DNA of 34,728 bases from an uncultured Clostridia bacterium (lineage in GTDB: Bacteria; Bacillota; Clostridia; Oscillospirales; Oscillospiraceae). The position numbers were made by a program, and so were the translations under genes. Under the pieces are notes generated by a model. The model saw only the letters and a list, made by a program, of their open reading frames with translations, did not search any database and had not been told where the DNA came from. Below are positions 1-9,142 of the stretch, in pieces. The stretch is from assembly GCA_946411475.1 (NCBI GenBank), contig CAMKED010000010.1:1-34728 (forward strand), in the 5' to 3' direction. Each line of letters begins with the position of its first letter. Positions within the stretch are counted from its first letter, which is position 1.

Positions 1-1575
1 CTGCTCCGTGGACAGGCAGTGCAGTTCCACCTGGGTCTGCGGCAGTGGAATCAACTCACGTCCCGATCGCAGGGTCTCCGAGGGACCGTAGTACAGCCCG
101 CCTACCTGCGGCGACATGCACAGGCTGAACACTGCGTTGACTGCTTCGAGGATTGCCTCCCCGGATCGGAAATTGTGAGAAAGCAGGATCCGCTGCCGCC
201 CGGCAGGGTCTGCGGTCTCTGCGTCCGGATAGGATTCGTATTTTTTCAGGAAAATCGCAGGATCAGCTAGGCGGAAGCGATAGATGGACTGCTTCACGTC
301 GCCGACCAGAAAGCGGTTGCTTCCGTTCCGGGACAGGGCGCGGAAGATGGCGTCCTGCACCTGGTTCGTATCCTGATACTCGTCCACCATGATCTCCCGA
401 TATCGATCTCCGATCCTTGCCGCCGCGGGGCTCGGCGTCACGCCGTCCGGTTCCAGCAGCAGGCGGAGCGCAAGATGCTCCAGATCGGAAAAGTCCATTC
501 CGTGCAGGCGGCGCTTTTCCGCCGCAAAACGGCGGGAGAAGTCCAGCGTCAGGTCAAACAGGGCACGAAGAGTCACTGCAGTATCCGCCAGATCGGCAAG
601 CACCGCCGCGGAGGATCCGCGCAGCTCCTCTCCCCATTTTCGGATCCGGGTTTTGGCCTGCTCACGGATCGCCTTTGCCCGCTCTTGCAGGGAAGGATCT
701 TCGCAGTTCTTTACAGGCGGAAGACGGCCGAAATCGGCGGCGTTCGAAAATGCGGCAACTGTCTCGTCCCAGGACCCGCAGGCGGAAAGCAAGCGAAGTC
801 CGGCCGCATTGTTCGAAAAGACGGGTCCGTACTTTTTCAGACTGTCACAAAGATTGAGCTCGGCGGCGATTCTTTCGAGCGCATTCGCCTGATCCGCCGC
901 ACAGGAACGCAGTCCGTCCAGCAGATAGCTGCCCCAAACGGTCTGTTCCGCGCCGCTGACTTCTGTCAGATCCAGTCTGGCCTCGCATTCACGCAGCCAA
1001 CGCTCGGGATCCGGATGGCATTGGGCTGTGTTATAGACGCCGAGAATCAGCCCCGGAATACGGCGGTCGTCCCGCCCGGCTCCGAGGCCGTCGATCAACT
1101 GTCGAAGCGCAGGGTCTGCGGAAATATCGGCATAGCGTTCTTCCAGCAGATCCTCCACGATCTGCTGCTGTAAAAGCTCTCCCTCCGTCTGTTCCAGCAT
1201 GCGGAAGTCCGCCGGCACGTCCAGCTCATAGGAAAATTCGCGGATCATCTCCGCGCAGAAGGCGTGTACGGTGGAGATCTGCGTCAGATAGACCCGGCTT
1301 TGCTGCTTTTGCAGATGGCGGTTCTCCGGGTCCTCCGCCAGTCTGGCCGCAAGTTCCCGCGCAATCCTCGCACGCAGCTCTGCGGCTGCTTTTTTTGTAA
1401 ACGTGATTATCAGGAAGTCGTTGATAGAGCAATCCCGATCGGTACTCAGAACCTGATCCATCAGGCGTTCCACGATGACCTTGGTCTTGCCGGAGCCGGC
1501 TGCGGCGGCAACAAGGATCGGGCCGCCCGGATTTCGGACTGCCGACCGCTGGGCCGGCGTCAGGGTATCAGCCAT
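1..1575 (-). CDS. addA: ATP-dependent helicase/nuclease subunit A (AddA), N-terminal part; truncated by the window start
   Basis: Read on the minus strand from ATG at 1575: MADTLTPAQRSAVRNPGGPILVAAAAGSGKTKVIVERLMDQVL (UvrD/Rep Walker A), ...IMVDEYQDTNQVQ (Walker B), VGDVKQSIYRFRLADP. Open to the window edge. Overlaps the end of addB by 8 nt. Confidence 0.95.
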   Translation of the reverse strand, partial: MADTLTPAQRSAVRNPGGPILVAAAAGSGKTKVIVERLMDQVLSTDRDCSINDFLIITFTKKAAAELRARIARELAARLAEDPENRHLQKQQSRVYLTQISTVHAFCAEMIREFSYELDVPADFRMLEQTEGELLQQQIVEDLLEERYADISADPALRQLIDGLGAGRDDRRIPGLILGVYNTAQCHPDPERWLRECEARLDLTEVSGAEQTVWGSYLLDGLRSCAADQANALERIAAELNLCDSLKKYGPVFSNNAAGLRLLSACGSWDETVAAFSNAADFGRLPPVKNCEDPSLQERAKAIREQAKTRIRKWGEELRGSSAAVLADLADTAVTLRALFDLTLDFSRRFAAEKRRLHGMDFSDLEHLALRLLLEPDGVTPSPAAARIGDRYREIMVDEYQDTNQVQDAIFRALSRNGSNRFLVGDVKQSIYRFRLADPAIFLKKYESYPDAETADPAGRQRILLSHNFRSGEAILEAVNAVFSLCMSPQVGGLYYGPSETLRSGRELIPLPQTQVELHCLSTEQ

Positions 1576-4500
1576 TCTTTTCCTCCTCCTGTTCCAATTC
1601 CTTCCAAAACTCGCCTCTGCTCACGGCACGCAGCCTGCGAAGCGGGACCTCCCCGCTGTCCACGCGGCACACCGCTCCATAGGGGCACCAACGGCAGGCG
1701 TTGTGCTCGTCTCCGCGCCAGAACGGATCCGGCGCGATCACACCGGACCAGACTGTGTCCGCAAGCTTTCCAAGCGTTCGGCGCACGTGCGCCTCTACCA
1801 ATGAAAACTGTTCCGTATTTGCCAGGTCGCCGGAGCGCTCACCGGTCTTTTTGGAAATCTGATAGGGCAGATAGATCGGCGCGGTTCCGGGCTCCATGGC
1901 TTGCAATATTTCTTCGTCATCGAGCAGCAGACCCTTGCGGCGCAGTTTTTTGCTGTGCAGGCTGTCCGCTTCCTCCTGGGTCAGACGGTTCTTCGCAGCT
2001 TCGACGTCATAGCGGGCCGGGAAATACAGCACGCCCGCAGGCAAGAGTTCGCGTTGATAGAAGCGCGCCGCCTCCTGTGTCAACGCAAAAAGATAGATCA
2101 GCATTTGCAGGCCCATACCGAACAGAATATCCGTATAGTCAAAGTCCTTGCGTCCGGACTTATAGTCCACCACGCGCAGGTAGGTTCTTCCGGAAGCCGT
2201 GGTATAGAGATCGACCCGGTCAACAATGCCGTTCAACGAACCGACCGCCAGCTCCCCGGTAATCGGAATGGCCGTCTTGTCGCGGAAGGCCAACTCAAAG
2301 TAAGTGGGAATAAAGCCGGATTGTGCAAGCTCTCTTGCCATGTCCCGGACAACGTGTTCGACCTCCGAATAGCTCCGTTCCAAAAGATAAGCGCCGCGCC
2401 TGGTATAGTCGGCAAGCCCACCGAGATACTCCTCTATGAAACGGTCATACCAGCTTCTGGCAACAGAAAGGACCCGTTCCTCGGGAACGGACGCAAAGCC
2501 GCCCTCCCCTTCCACGTCTTCCGCCGTATGTTGGAGCACGTAGTGCACCAGTGTCCCGTAAACGGCAGGGTCGACCTTTGCCTCTTTTCGTTCCTGAAGC
2601 CGCAGACCGTATTGCAGGAAAAAACCGAACTTGCAGGCTGCCAGCCGATCTACCTTGGAAGCGGAAAAGCTGAGGCTGTCGCCATAAAGCTCTGTGACTG
2701 CCGCACGGTCCAGCGCGCCAGGCGTATAGGCAGCACGGCTGCGAAGCGAATCGGCATACGGAACCAGGGACGGAAGCTCAAGCAGGAGCGTTTGCGCGGC
2801 GTCACCGCTCCGGACCGCAAGGGCGGCCGCTTCCTCTTCCGTTTGCGGCAGCGGTTTTTCGCGCGGATCTGCCCGCTCCGGAATGAGCTTGCTCAGACGG
2901 GTGAACAGATAGCTCGGCGCCTCCCGGTCACAGCAGAGGCAGATGCTCTCGGTTGGCGTGGTAAAAACGGTGTAAGCTGTCAGCAGATCGCGGTCGAGCC
3001 GGTCCTCCGCGTCAGGGGCTGTGGGCAGTCCGGCTGATTTCATTCTTCTGCGTTCGTCGTCGCTGAGCAGGCTCCCGCCTGTTTCCCAGGCAGGAAGCAA
3101 TCCGTCGGAAGCGCCTAAGACGATCAGATGCCGCAAGCTGACGTTTCGCATCGCACTCAGATCGCCGAGGCGAAGACAATCCACAGAGGCAGGAATCGTG
3201 GAAACGCTGTTTTGCGTCAGCGCAGCCTTGAAGAATCGGAAAAAGTCCTCTGGGCTGCGGCTTCCCGCGCCTAACACGCCGAAAATCTGTTCCATGGTGG
3301 AGAGCAATATCTCGTAAAGCTGGATCAATTCTCTTGCGCGCTGCACGTCGCCCTTTTCAGCCAGCGCGGAAGCCGCTTTTGAGATTGCTTTCTCCAGCCC
3401 GATCTCCTCCAGAAAGCGTTCGAGGGCTCGGACCTGCCCGTCAGTCTGTGCAGCATCCCGCAACGCGCTGCGCAGGCGAAGCAGCGGTTCAATCGCTTTC
3501 TCTCTGGCGTGATTCAGAGGTTCCAGTCTTTCGTTCAGCTCTGCCGGCGAAAGCGATTCCAGAACCGGACCGGAAGGGTTCTTATCAAACGGGGATTGCC
3601 AACGGCTGCCGCGCAGCTTCCAGATGATCGCATAGTTTTCGAGACGGTCCGCCTCCGAAAGCGTCAGCGGCGCGTAGCCGGAGTGCAGATATTCACAGAC
3701 CGTCTCTGTTTCCATGCCGCAGGCTGCGGCTTCCAAGGCAAAGACGACCGCCCGGACGACGCCGTGACGCAGGATCGAACGTTTCCCGGAGATAAAAGCC
3801 GGCATCCGATATCGGTCCAGCATTCCCTCCAGGGTCGCTTCATAGACCGAAGCATCCGTGTAGGCGACGCCGATCTCCCGCCAGCGGACGCCGCTGCGGA
3901 TCAAGCTCTGGATCCTGCCAACGGCAAGCTCACATTCTTCCACAGCGTCCGCAGCGGGAAGCAAAAGTACACGGTCGGTTTGCGTTTCCCATTGCTGCGC
4001 GCGCGGCGAAAACAAGAAGCGGGCCAGATGGCCCAGGGGACCAGGAGGCTCCGGCACAGCCTGTGCAGCGTCATGAAAGCGGACGTCTGCACGTCGGGCC
4101 ATCTCCCGCAAAGACGCAGCGGTCGCACGCGGAACAGAAAACACGCTCTGCCCTTCTCGCAGGCTGTCACAGCAAAGCCAGACCGTAAGCTCGGCTCCGC
4201 CGCGACACAGGGCCTCCAGCACGGAAAGCTCCTGATTGGTAAAATCTGTAAAGCCCGACACGACGACGTACAAATTCTTTGCAAAATCGCTGTCGTAGAG
4301 CGCGTCACGCAGTCGATCCAGGACTGTGGAAGGATCCAGCGCCGACCTTGCGCAAACGGCGTCGTAGAGTTCCAGTACCAGGCAGAGCTCCTCCAATTTG
4401 TCAGACAGCGCATCCGGCAAAGAATCTCTGACTTTTCTGACCGAAGCCGCGTCCAGGCCGTAAGCATGAAACTCGTCTGTGATCTTCAAAAGCTGCAGCA

Positions 4501-4852
4501 GGAATTCCGGCCTGGAAACGTAGGTTCCGTAGAGGCGAAGCTTGGGGCGAAGCAGCTCCAACGCGCCGGCCATGGCAATCATCCGTCCGCTTTTATCCAG
4601 CGTCGGTTTGGCGATTCCTCCGACGTGTGTAAACACCCGAGACGCAAGACGGCTGAAGCTCAATACCTCTGCGCGCTGGCACACGGCGTCTCCTCCGGCT
4701 TCACACAGAGCCCATTCTGTGTCGAAGGAGTTCTGCTCCGGCACGATCAATATGCCGCGCCGTCCGTCCGGAACCGCGCAAACAGAGGCAACGGCCGCAC
4801 GGTCGTTGGCACTGCGATTCGGGCTGTATTTTAAAGTCAGCATAGCATCCAC
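1568..4852 (-). CDS. addB: ATP-dependent nuclease subunit B (AddB)
   Basis: 1094 aa; LILVPEQNSFDTEWAL-type N-terminus; nuclease-domain motif YLRVVDYKSGRKDFD; Cys residues (CKFGFFLQYGLRLQERK and CRWCPYGAVC) consistent with the AddB Fe-S cluster; adjacent to addA. Confidence 0.95.
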   Translation of the reverse strand: MDAMLTLKYSPNRSANDRAAVASVCAVPDGRRGILIVPEQNSFDTEWALCEAGGDAVCQRAEVLSFSRLASRVFTHVGGIAKPTLDKSGRMIAMAGALELLRPKLRLYGTYVSRPEFLLQLLKITDEFHAYGLDAASVRKVRDSLPDALSDKLEELCLVLELYDAVCARSALDPSTVLDRLRDALYDSDFAKNLYVVVSGFTDFTNQELSVLEALCRGGAELTVWLCCDSLREGQSVFSVPRATAASLREMARRADVRFHDAAQAVPEPPGPLGHLARFLFSPRAQQWETQTDRVLLLPAADAVEECELAVGRIQSLIRSGVRWREIGVAYTDASVYEATLEGMLDRYRMPAFISGKRSILRHGVVRAVVFALEAAACGMETETVCEYLHSGYAPLTLSEADRLENYAIIWKLRGSRWQSPFDKNPSGPVLESLSPAELNERLEPLNHAREKAIEPLLRLRSALRDAAQTDGQVRALERFLEEIGLEKAISKAASALAEKGDVQRARELIQLYEILLSTMEQIFGVLGAGSRSPEDFFRFFKAALTQNSVSTIPASVDCLRLGDLSAMRNVSLRHLIVLGASDGLLPAWETGGSLLSDDERRRMKSAGLPTAPDAEDRLDRDLLTAYTVFTTPTESICLCCDREAPSYLFTRLSKLIPERADPREKPLPQTEEEAAALAVRSGDAAQTLLLELPSLVPYADSLRSRAAYTPGALDRAAVTELYGDSLSFSASKVDRLAACKFGFFLQYGLRLQERKEAKVDPAVYGTLVHYVLQHTAEDVEGEGGFASVPEERVLSVARSWYDRFIEEYLGGLADYTRRGAYLLERSYSEVEHVVRDMARELAQSGFIPTYFELAFRDKTAIPITGELAVGSLNGIVDRVDLYTTASGRTYLRVVDYKSGRKDFDYTDILFGMGLQMLIYLFALTQEAARFYQRELLPAGVLYFPARYDVEAAKNRLTQEEADSLHSKKLRRKGLLLDDEEILQAMEPGTAPIYLPYQISKKTGERSGDLANTEQFSLVEAHVRRTLGKLADTVWSGVIAPDPFWRGDEHNACRWCPYGAVCRVDSGEVPLRRLRAVSRGEFWKELEQEEEKNG

Positions 4853-4972
4853 TCAATTCTTTCCGGATTGGCAAAGCCAATCCGTGTTTTTGCTATCATA
4901 ACACAGAAACTGTCCCATGAACAGTCAATTTTGCAAGTTTTGAAAATATTTACGATTATCATACAACAAAAC

Positions 4973-5001
4973 TTGAAAATAGAGAAAAATTACGATATAA
5001 T
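4973..5001 (+). promoter_or_regulatory. sigma-A-type promoter for the SPFH gene
   Basis: TTGAAA (4973-4978), 17-nt spacer, TATAAT (4996-5001), 75 nt upstream of the ATG. Confidence 0.75.
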
Positions 5002-5075
5002 ACGCTTTAGTGAACCGGGTCCCTTCGGATCCGTCCAATACTTTGTCACATTGATTATCGAAAGGAGTACATATC

Positions 5076-6401
5076 ATGGGACTTATCGCAGCAGGTCTTG
5101 GCGCAGTCGGCGGCGTTCTTGCCGATCAATGGAAGGAATTCTTCTACTGCGACGCGATTGACAAAAACGTACTGGCTGTTAAGGGTCAGAAAAGAATTTC
5201 CAGCCGCTCCAGCAACACCAAGGGCAATGACAACATTATCTCCAACGGTTCCGTCATTGCAGTGGCAGACGGTCAGTGTATGATCATCGTGGAGCAGGGC
5301 AAGATCGTTGAAGTTTGCGCGGAACCCGGCGAATTCGTATGGGATTCCTCCACCGAGCCCTCTATCTTCACCGGAAAGCTCGGCACCAGCATTAAGGAGA
5401 CCTTCAAGCTCATCGGCAAGCGTTTCACCTTCGGCGGAGACCCCGGCAAGGATCAGCGTGTGTACTACTTCAACACGAAGGAAATTATCGACAATAAATT
5501 CGGCACGCCTACCCCCATCCCCTTCCGTGTTGTCGACAAAAACATCAATCTGGACATTGACGTGTCCGTCCGCTGCAGCGGTCTGTATTCCTATCGCGTC
5601 GTCGATCCGTTGCTGTTCTACGCCAACGTCTGCGGCAACGTAGAGCGCGCCTATACCAGAGAAGAAATCGACAGCCAGCTCAAGACGGAGTTCGTCTCCG
5701 CGCTTCAGCCCGCGTTCGCAAAGATTTCCGAGCTTCAGGTCCGGCCTTCCGCGCTTCCCGGCCACGCCGAAGAGCTCAGCGAAGCCATGAACGCCGCCCT
5801 GTCCAAGAAGTGGGGCGAGCTGCGCGGCATTCAGGTCGTCTCCATCGCAATGAACCCCATCACCCTCTCCGAAGAGGATCAGGAGCTCATCAAGAAGGCC
5901 CAGCACGCCGCGATCATGCGCGATCCGACGATGGCTGCCGCTACCCTGGTCGAGGCACAGAGCCAGGCTATGAAGGACGCTGCCAACAATTCCGCCGGCG
6001 CGATGAACGGCTTTATCGGCTACGGGATGGCCCAGCAGGCCGGCGGCATCAACGCCCAGAACCTGTTTGCCATGGGACAGCAACAGCAGCAGGCCGCTCC
6101 TGCCGCTCCCGCTGCGCCGAAGGCCAACACCTGGCGCTGCACTTGCGGTGCAGAGAACACCGGCAAGTTCTGCATGGAATGCGGAAAGTCCAAGCCCGAG
6201 GAGACCGTCGGCTGGACCTGCAAGAAATGCGGCGCTGTGAATAAGGGCAAGTTCTGCATGGAATGCGGCGAAAAGAAGCCGGCCAACGAGCCGCTCTACA
6301 AGTGCGACAAGTGCGGCTGGGAACCTGAGGATCCCAAGAATCCGCCGAAGTTCTGCCCGGAATGCGGCGATATCTTCGACGAGAGAGACATTCAGAAGTA
6401 A
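5076..6401 (+). CDS. SPFH/Band-7 domain protein with C-terminal zinc ribbons (YdjI/'virion core protein'-like)
   Basis: 441 aa; MGLIAAGLGAVGGVLADQWKEFFYCDAID... N-terminus typical of YdjI-like SPFH proteins; Q/A-rich linker; three C-terminal CxC/CxxC...CxxC ribbons (CTCG..CMECG, CKKCG..CMECG, CDKCG..CPECG). SD AAAGGAG. Confidence 0.9.
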   Translation: MGLIAAGLGAVGGVLADQWKEFFYCDAIDKNVLAVKGQKRISSRSSNTKGNDNIISNGSVIAVADGQCMIIVEQGKIVEVCAEPGEFVWDSSTEPSIFTGKLGTSIKETFKLIGKRFTFGGDPGKDQRVYYFNTKEIIDNKFGTPTPIPFRVVDKNINLDIDVSVRCSGLYSYRVVDPLLFYANVCGNVERAYTREEIDSQLKTEFVSALQPAFAKISELQVRPSALPGHAEELSEAMNAALSKKWGELRGIQVVSIAMNPITLSEEDQELIKKAQHAAIMRDPTMAAATLVEAQSQAMKDAANNSAGAMNGFIGYGMAQQAGGINAQNLFAMGQQQQQAAPAAPAAPKANTWRCTCGAENTGKFCMECGKSKPEETVGWTCKKCGAVNKGKFCMECGEKKPANEPLYKCDKCGWEPEDPKNPPKFCPECGDIFDERDIQK

Positions 6402-6432
6402 CACAACGTTTCCCCCGCAGCGGTGGGGATAA

Positions 6433-6471
6433 AAACAGCGGCTGTATGCAAAAAGCATGCAGCCGCTGTTT
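6433..6471 (+). terminator. Hairpin terminator between convergent SPFH and aqpZ genes (may act on both strands)
   Basis: AAACAGCGGCTGTATGC-AAAAA-GCATGCAGCCGCTGTTT stem with one mismatch. Confidence 0.75.
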
Positions 6472-6501
6472 CCTGTTTATCCAAAGCCGAGTAGTTGGAG
6501 A

Positions 6502-7179
6502 TTATCTTCTTTTCTTCGGCTCGTCATCCTTTTTGTCGAGGAACATCCAGATCAGCGCAGCCAGCACGCCGCCAACCAGGGGCGCCAGGATAAAGATCCA
6601 GACCTGCTCCAGCGCTTTGCCGCCGGCAAAAATCGCGGGTCCAAAAGAACGGGCGGGGTTCACACTGGTGCCGGTGATGGCAATGCCCAGCAGATGGACC
6701 AAGGTCAGCGCACCGCCGATGACCAAACCGGCAACCTTGCTGAAGGACTCGCGGGAGGTGACGCCCAGAATGGCCAGAACGAAGACGCAGGTCAGAACGA
6801 CTTCGGCCAGGAATCCAGCGCCGATTTTGCCTTCGGCAACCGCGTTCGCACCGAAGCCGCAGTCAAAGCCGAAAATCACGCCGAGCATGGCCGCGCCGGC
6901 AATGGCGCCGAGCACCTGGGCAATCACGTAGCCGATGAAGTCCTTGACGCTCATCTTCTTGCTGACCAGCATGGCAATCGAGACCGCGGGGTTGATGTGG
7001 CAGCCGGAGATGTTGCCGATGGAATAAGCCATCGCCACGATGACCAGACCAAAGGCAGCCGCAACCGCCAGATAGCCGCCTTTCACGTCACAGCCGATGG
7101 CAACGGCAGTGCCGCAGGCGACCAGGACGAGAACGAAGGTTCCGATGAATTCTGCAACGTACTTTCTCAGATCTCTCAT
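6502..7179 (-). CDS. aqpZ: Aquaporin Z-like MIP family channel
   Basis: Two NPA motifs (CHINPAVS, TSVNPARSFGPA) and an AqpZ-like TM5 His (ALTLVHLLGIAITGTSVNPARS). The ORF track starts at a TTG whose following codons are the SD AGGAGG; the ATG at 7177-7179 (MRDLRKYVAEF) is the better start. Confidence 0.88.
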   Translation of the reverse strand: MRDLRKYVAEFIGTFVLVLVACGTAVAIGCDVKGGYLAVAAAFGLVIVAMAYSIGNISGCHINPAVSIAMLVSKKMSVKDFIGYVIAQVLGAIAGAAMLGVIFGFDCGFGANAVAEGKIGAGFLAEVVLTCVFVLAILGVTSRESFSKVAGLVIGGALTLVHLLGIAITGTSVNPARSFGPAIFAGGKALEQVWIFILAPLVGGVLAALIWMFLDKKDDEPKKRR

Positions 7180-7288
7180 GAATAAATGCCTCCTCAAATA
7201 AATCAGAAGGTCTCCCTTCTGTCACCATGCATTATACCGCACGATTCATTTCTATGCAAGTACTTCCGCAAAAAAACACATTCTGTTC

Positions 7289-7317
7289 TTGACAAATGCG
7301 CCTGCTGTTTGTATAAT
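7289..7317 (+). promoter_or_regulatory. Consensus sigma-A promoter for the TSCPD/ohrR operon
   Basis: TTGACA (7289-7294), 17-nt spacer, TATAAT (7312-7317). Confidence 0.85.
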
Positions 7318-7319
7318 AA

Positions 7320-7340
7320 ATTGTACACAATCTAATTGTA
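7320..7340 (+). promoter_or_regulatory. OhrR-box-like operator
   Basis: ATTGT-AC-ACAAT-CTA-ATTGTA: overlapping inverted repeats just after the -10. CACAATCTAATTGTA matches the TACAATTAAATTGTA-type OhrR box at 12/15 positions. Confidence 0.55.
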
Positions 7341-7355
7341 GAAAGGATAACAGTT

Positions 7356-7613
7356 ATGGATTACTCTTACCGCACCTATGGCGTCTGCTCCGTGCAGATC
7401 AACTTTAAACTGGACAACGACGTGGTTTCCGACGTCGAATTCATCGGCGGCTGCAACGGCAACCTCAAGGCCATCAGCAAGCTGGTAAATGGAATGACCG
7501 TGGATCAGATCGAAGGCTACCTCAAAGGCAACACCTGCGGCGGCAAGCCCACCTCCTGCGCCGATCAGCTCGCCATTGCCGTACGGCAGGCCTACAACAA
7601 AGCCCATGCCTGA
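7356..7613 (+). CDS. TSCPD domain-containing protein (TIGR03905-like)
   Basis: 85 aa; MDYSYRTYGVCSVQINFKLDNDVVSDVEFIGGCNGNLKAISKLVNGMTVDQIEGYLKGNTCGGKPTSCADQLAIAV; four conserved Cys and a TSCAD motif. Confidence 0.88.
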   Translation: MDYSYRTYGVCSVQINFKLDNDVVSDVEFIGGCNGNLKAISKLVNGMTVDQIEGYLKGNTCGGKPTSCADQLAIAVRQAYNKAHA

Positions 7614-8061
7614 GCCATTGGAATCGGATCGCTATGCGGCGCTCCGGCTGGAAAACCAGCTCTGCTTCCCGCTCTACGCCGCCTCCCGGGAGGTCATTCG
7701 GCAATATCGGCCGCACCTGGACGCGCTGGACCTGACCTACACGCAGTACATCACCATGATGGTGCTCTGGGCGGAACGCGAGATCAGCGTAAAGCTGCTC
7801 GGGCAGCGGCTGTATCTGGACAGTGGCACTCTGACCCCCTTGCTGAAAAGCCTAGAGGCAAAGGGCTACGTGACGAGAACGCGCAGTGAGAGCGATGAGC
7901 GCGTCGTGCTTGTTCGTCTGACCGACGCGGGTCTTTCCTTGCAGGAAAAGGCGCTGAGCGTCCCGGCCGGGATGCGTTCCTGCGTCCGACTGACAGACGA
8001 CGAAGCCGCAACGCTCTACAAGCTGCTGTACAAGCTGCTGACAGGCGAAAAAGGAATCTAA
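7606..8061 (+). CDS. MarR-family regulator, OhrR-like, with two candidate redox Cys
   Basis: LRLENQLCFPLYAASREVIRQYRPHLDALDLTYTQYI (OhrR reactive-Cys motif), wHTH LDSGTLTPLLKSLEAKGYVTRTRSESDERVV; second Cys in MRSCVRLTDDE. ATG at 7606 overlaps the upstream stop region by 8 nt; the annotated 7576 start would overlap more. Confidence 0.85.
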   Translation: MPEPLESDRYAALRLENQLCFPLYAASREVIRQYRPHLDALDLTYTQYITMMVLWAEREISVKLLGQRLYLDSGTLTPLLKSLEAKGYVTRTRSESDERVVLVRLTDAGLSLQEKALSVPAGMRSCVRLTDDEAATLYKLLYKLLTGEKGI

Positions 8062-8063
8062 AA

Positions 8064-8106
8064 ACAACGGCTTCTGCGTGTTGGAAAAGCACGCAGAAGC
8101 CGTTGT
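8064..8106 (+). terminator. Hairpin between convergent ohrR-like and ATP-grasp genes
   Basis: ACAACGGCTTCTGCGTG / CACGCAGAAGCCGTTGT, perfect 17-bp stem. Confidence 0.7.
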
Positions 8107-8112
8107 CCGATT

Positions 8113-9120
8113 CTATCCCCGAATTGCCTCTTCGAAGACAGCCTTCATGCCGCAGCCGTCGTCGTGGAAGCGGTGGTTTTGGGCCATATCATAGCCGGGG
8201 AGGTTGTTGCCCTCCACCAGGACAGGGCCGTCCGGCGTGATGCCGACGTCCCAGCCCACATAGCGCATGTGCGGCTCAACAAAGGCCGCCTCCTTGCAAA
8301 GCTCCACTGCCTCCCGGAAAAACGGGACGCGGAAGCCCGCGAAAACCTTACCGTTTTGGGGATGCGCGTCATAATAGGACACCGTTTTATCACAGAACAT
8401 TGGATGGGAGATGGTCCCGTCAGGGTCCAGCAGGGTGTACATGCCGCCGCTGGTGATGTTGTCCACATCCGTCTTGCCGTTGCCGATGCGGATCAGGGCG
8501 TAGAGGAACTTTGCCTCGTTGCGGTCATTCAAAATTGTGACGATCCGCAGGGTGTTCAGCGATCGGGCGCAGAGCGTATCCATTTCGGGATGCTGAACAA
8601 TAAGGTCCTCGGCCAGATGCATCTTGTTTTCCATCAGCTCGTCATAGAGCTTGCGATGATCCGGGTATTCAGACAGCCGGACCTTTTTCACACCGATGCC
8701 GCCAAAGGAGCGCGTCTGCTTGGCGAAAAAGACCTCTTTCCCGGCCAGGAATTCCTCGAAGCGCTCAAATCCATCTTCCAGATCCACAAAGGATCGGCCC
8801 AGGTACTTCTCAAAGCGGCGATTAAAGAGCAGCTTGTCGTCCAGAACCTCATAATAGGCGCGGTCATTGAGACGGCGGACCAACGCGATATTGTCGTTCA
8901 TGGTCACGAAGGTCTTCCGTTTGTCTTTCTTTTTATAGGCAAATCCGAAGGTCACGTATTCCAGATAGCCAACGCCATAGTGGAACATGCAGTAGACCAT
9001 GTCAAAAAACAGAACCACCCGCGATTTTCCGGTCTCTCGGTGGACCTGATTCAAATTGCCGAAGAAGCGTTTCAAACTCCCCGAGGCAACCCGGCGGAAA
9101 AACGTTGCAATCTTACGCAT
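8113..9120 (-). CDS. Sugar-transfer associated ATP-grasp protein
   Basis: MRKIATFFRRV start at 9120; KTFVTMNDN...LNDRAYYEVLDDKLLFNRRFEKYLGR, FFAKQTRSFGGIGVKKV, WDVGITPDGPVLVEGNNLPG resemble ATPgrasp_ST (PF14397) proteins. Confidence 0.8.
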   Translation of the reverse strand: MRKIATFFRRVASGSLKRFFGNLNQVHRETGKSRVVLFFDMVYCMFHYGVGYLEYVTFGFAYKKKDKRKTFVTMNDNIALVRRLNDRAYYEVLDDKLLFNRRFEKYLGRSFVDLEDGFERFEEFLAGKEVFFAKQTRSFGGIGVKKVRLSEYPDHRKLYDELMENKMHLAEDLIVQHPEMDTLCARSLNTLRIVTILNDRNEAKFLYALIRIGNGKTDVDNITSGGMYTLLDPDGTISHPMFCDKTVSYYDAHPQNGKVFAGFRVPFFREAVELCKEAAFVEPHMRYVGWDVGITPDGPVLVEGNNLPGYDMAQNHRFHDDGCGMKAVFEEAIRG

Positions 9121-9142
9121 CGTATCATCTCTTTCATAGGGA

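Noticed and set aside
1264-4834. Long plus-strand ORFs across addAB (332, 378 and 441 aa)
   Set aside because: Antisense shadows of addA/addB, Arg/Gln-rich with no domains.
5055-6458. 467-aa minus-strand ORF antisense to the SPFH gene
   Set aside because: Exact shadow of the well-supported SPFH CDS; low-complexity composition with no recognisable domain; artefact of codon bias.
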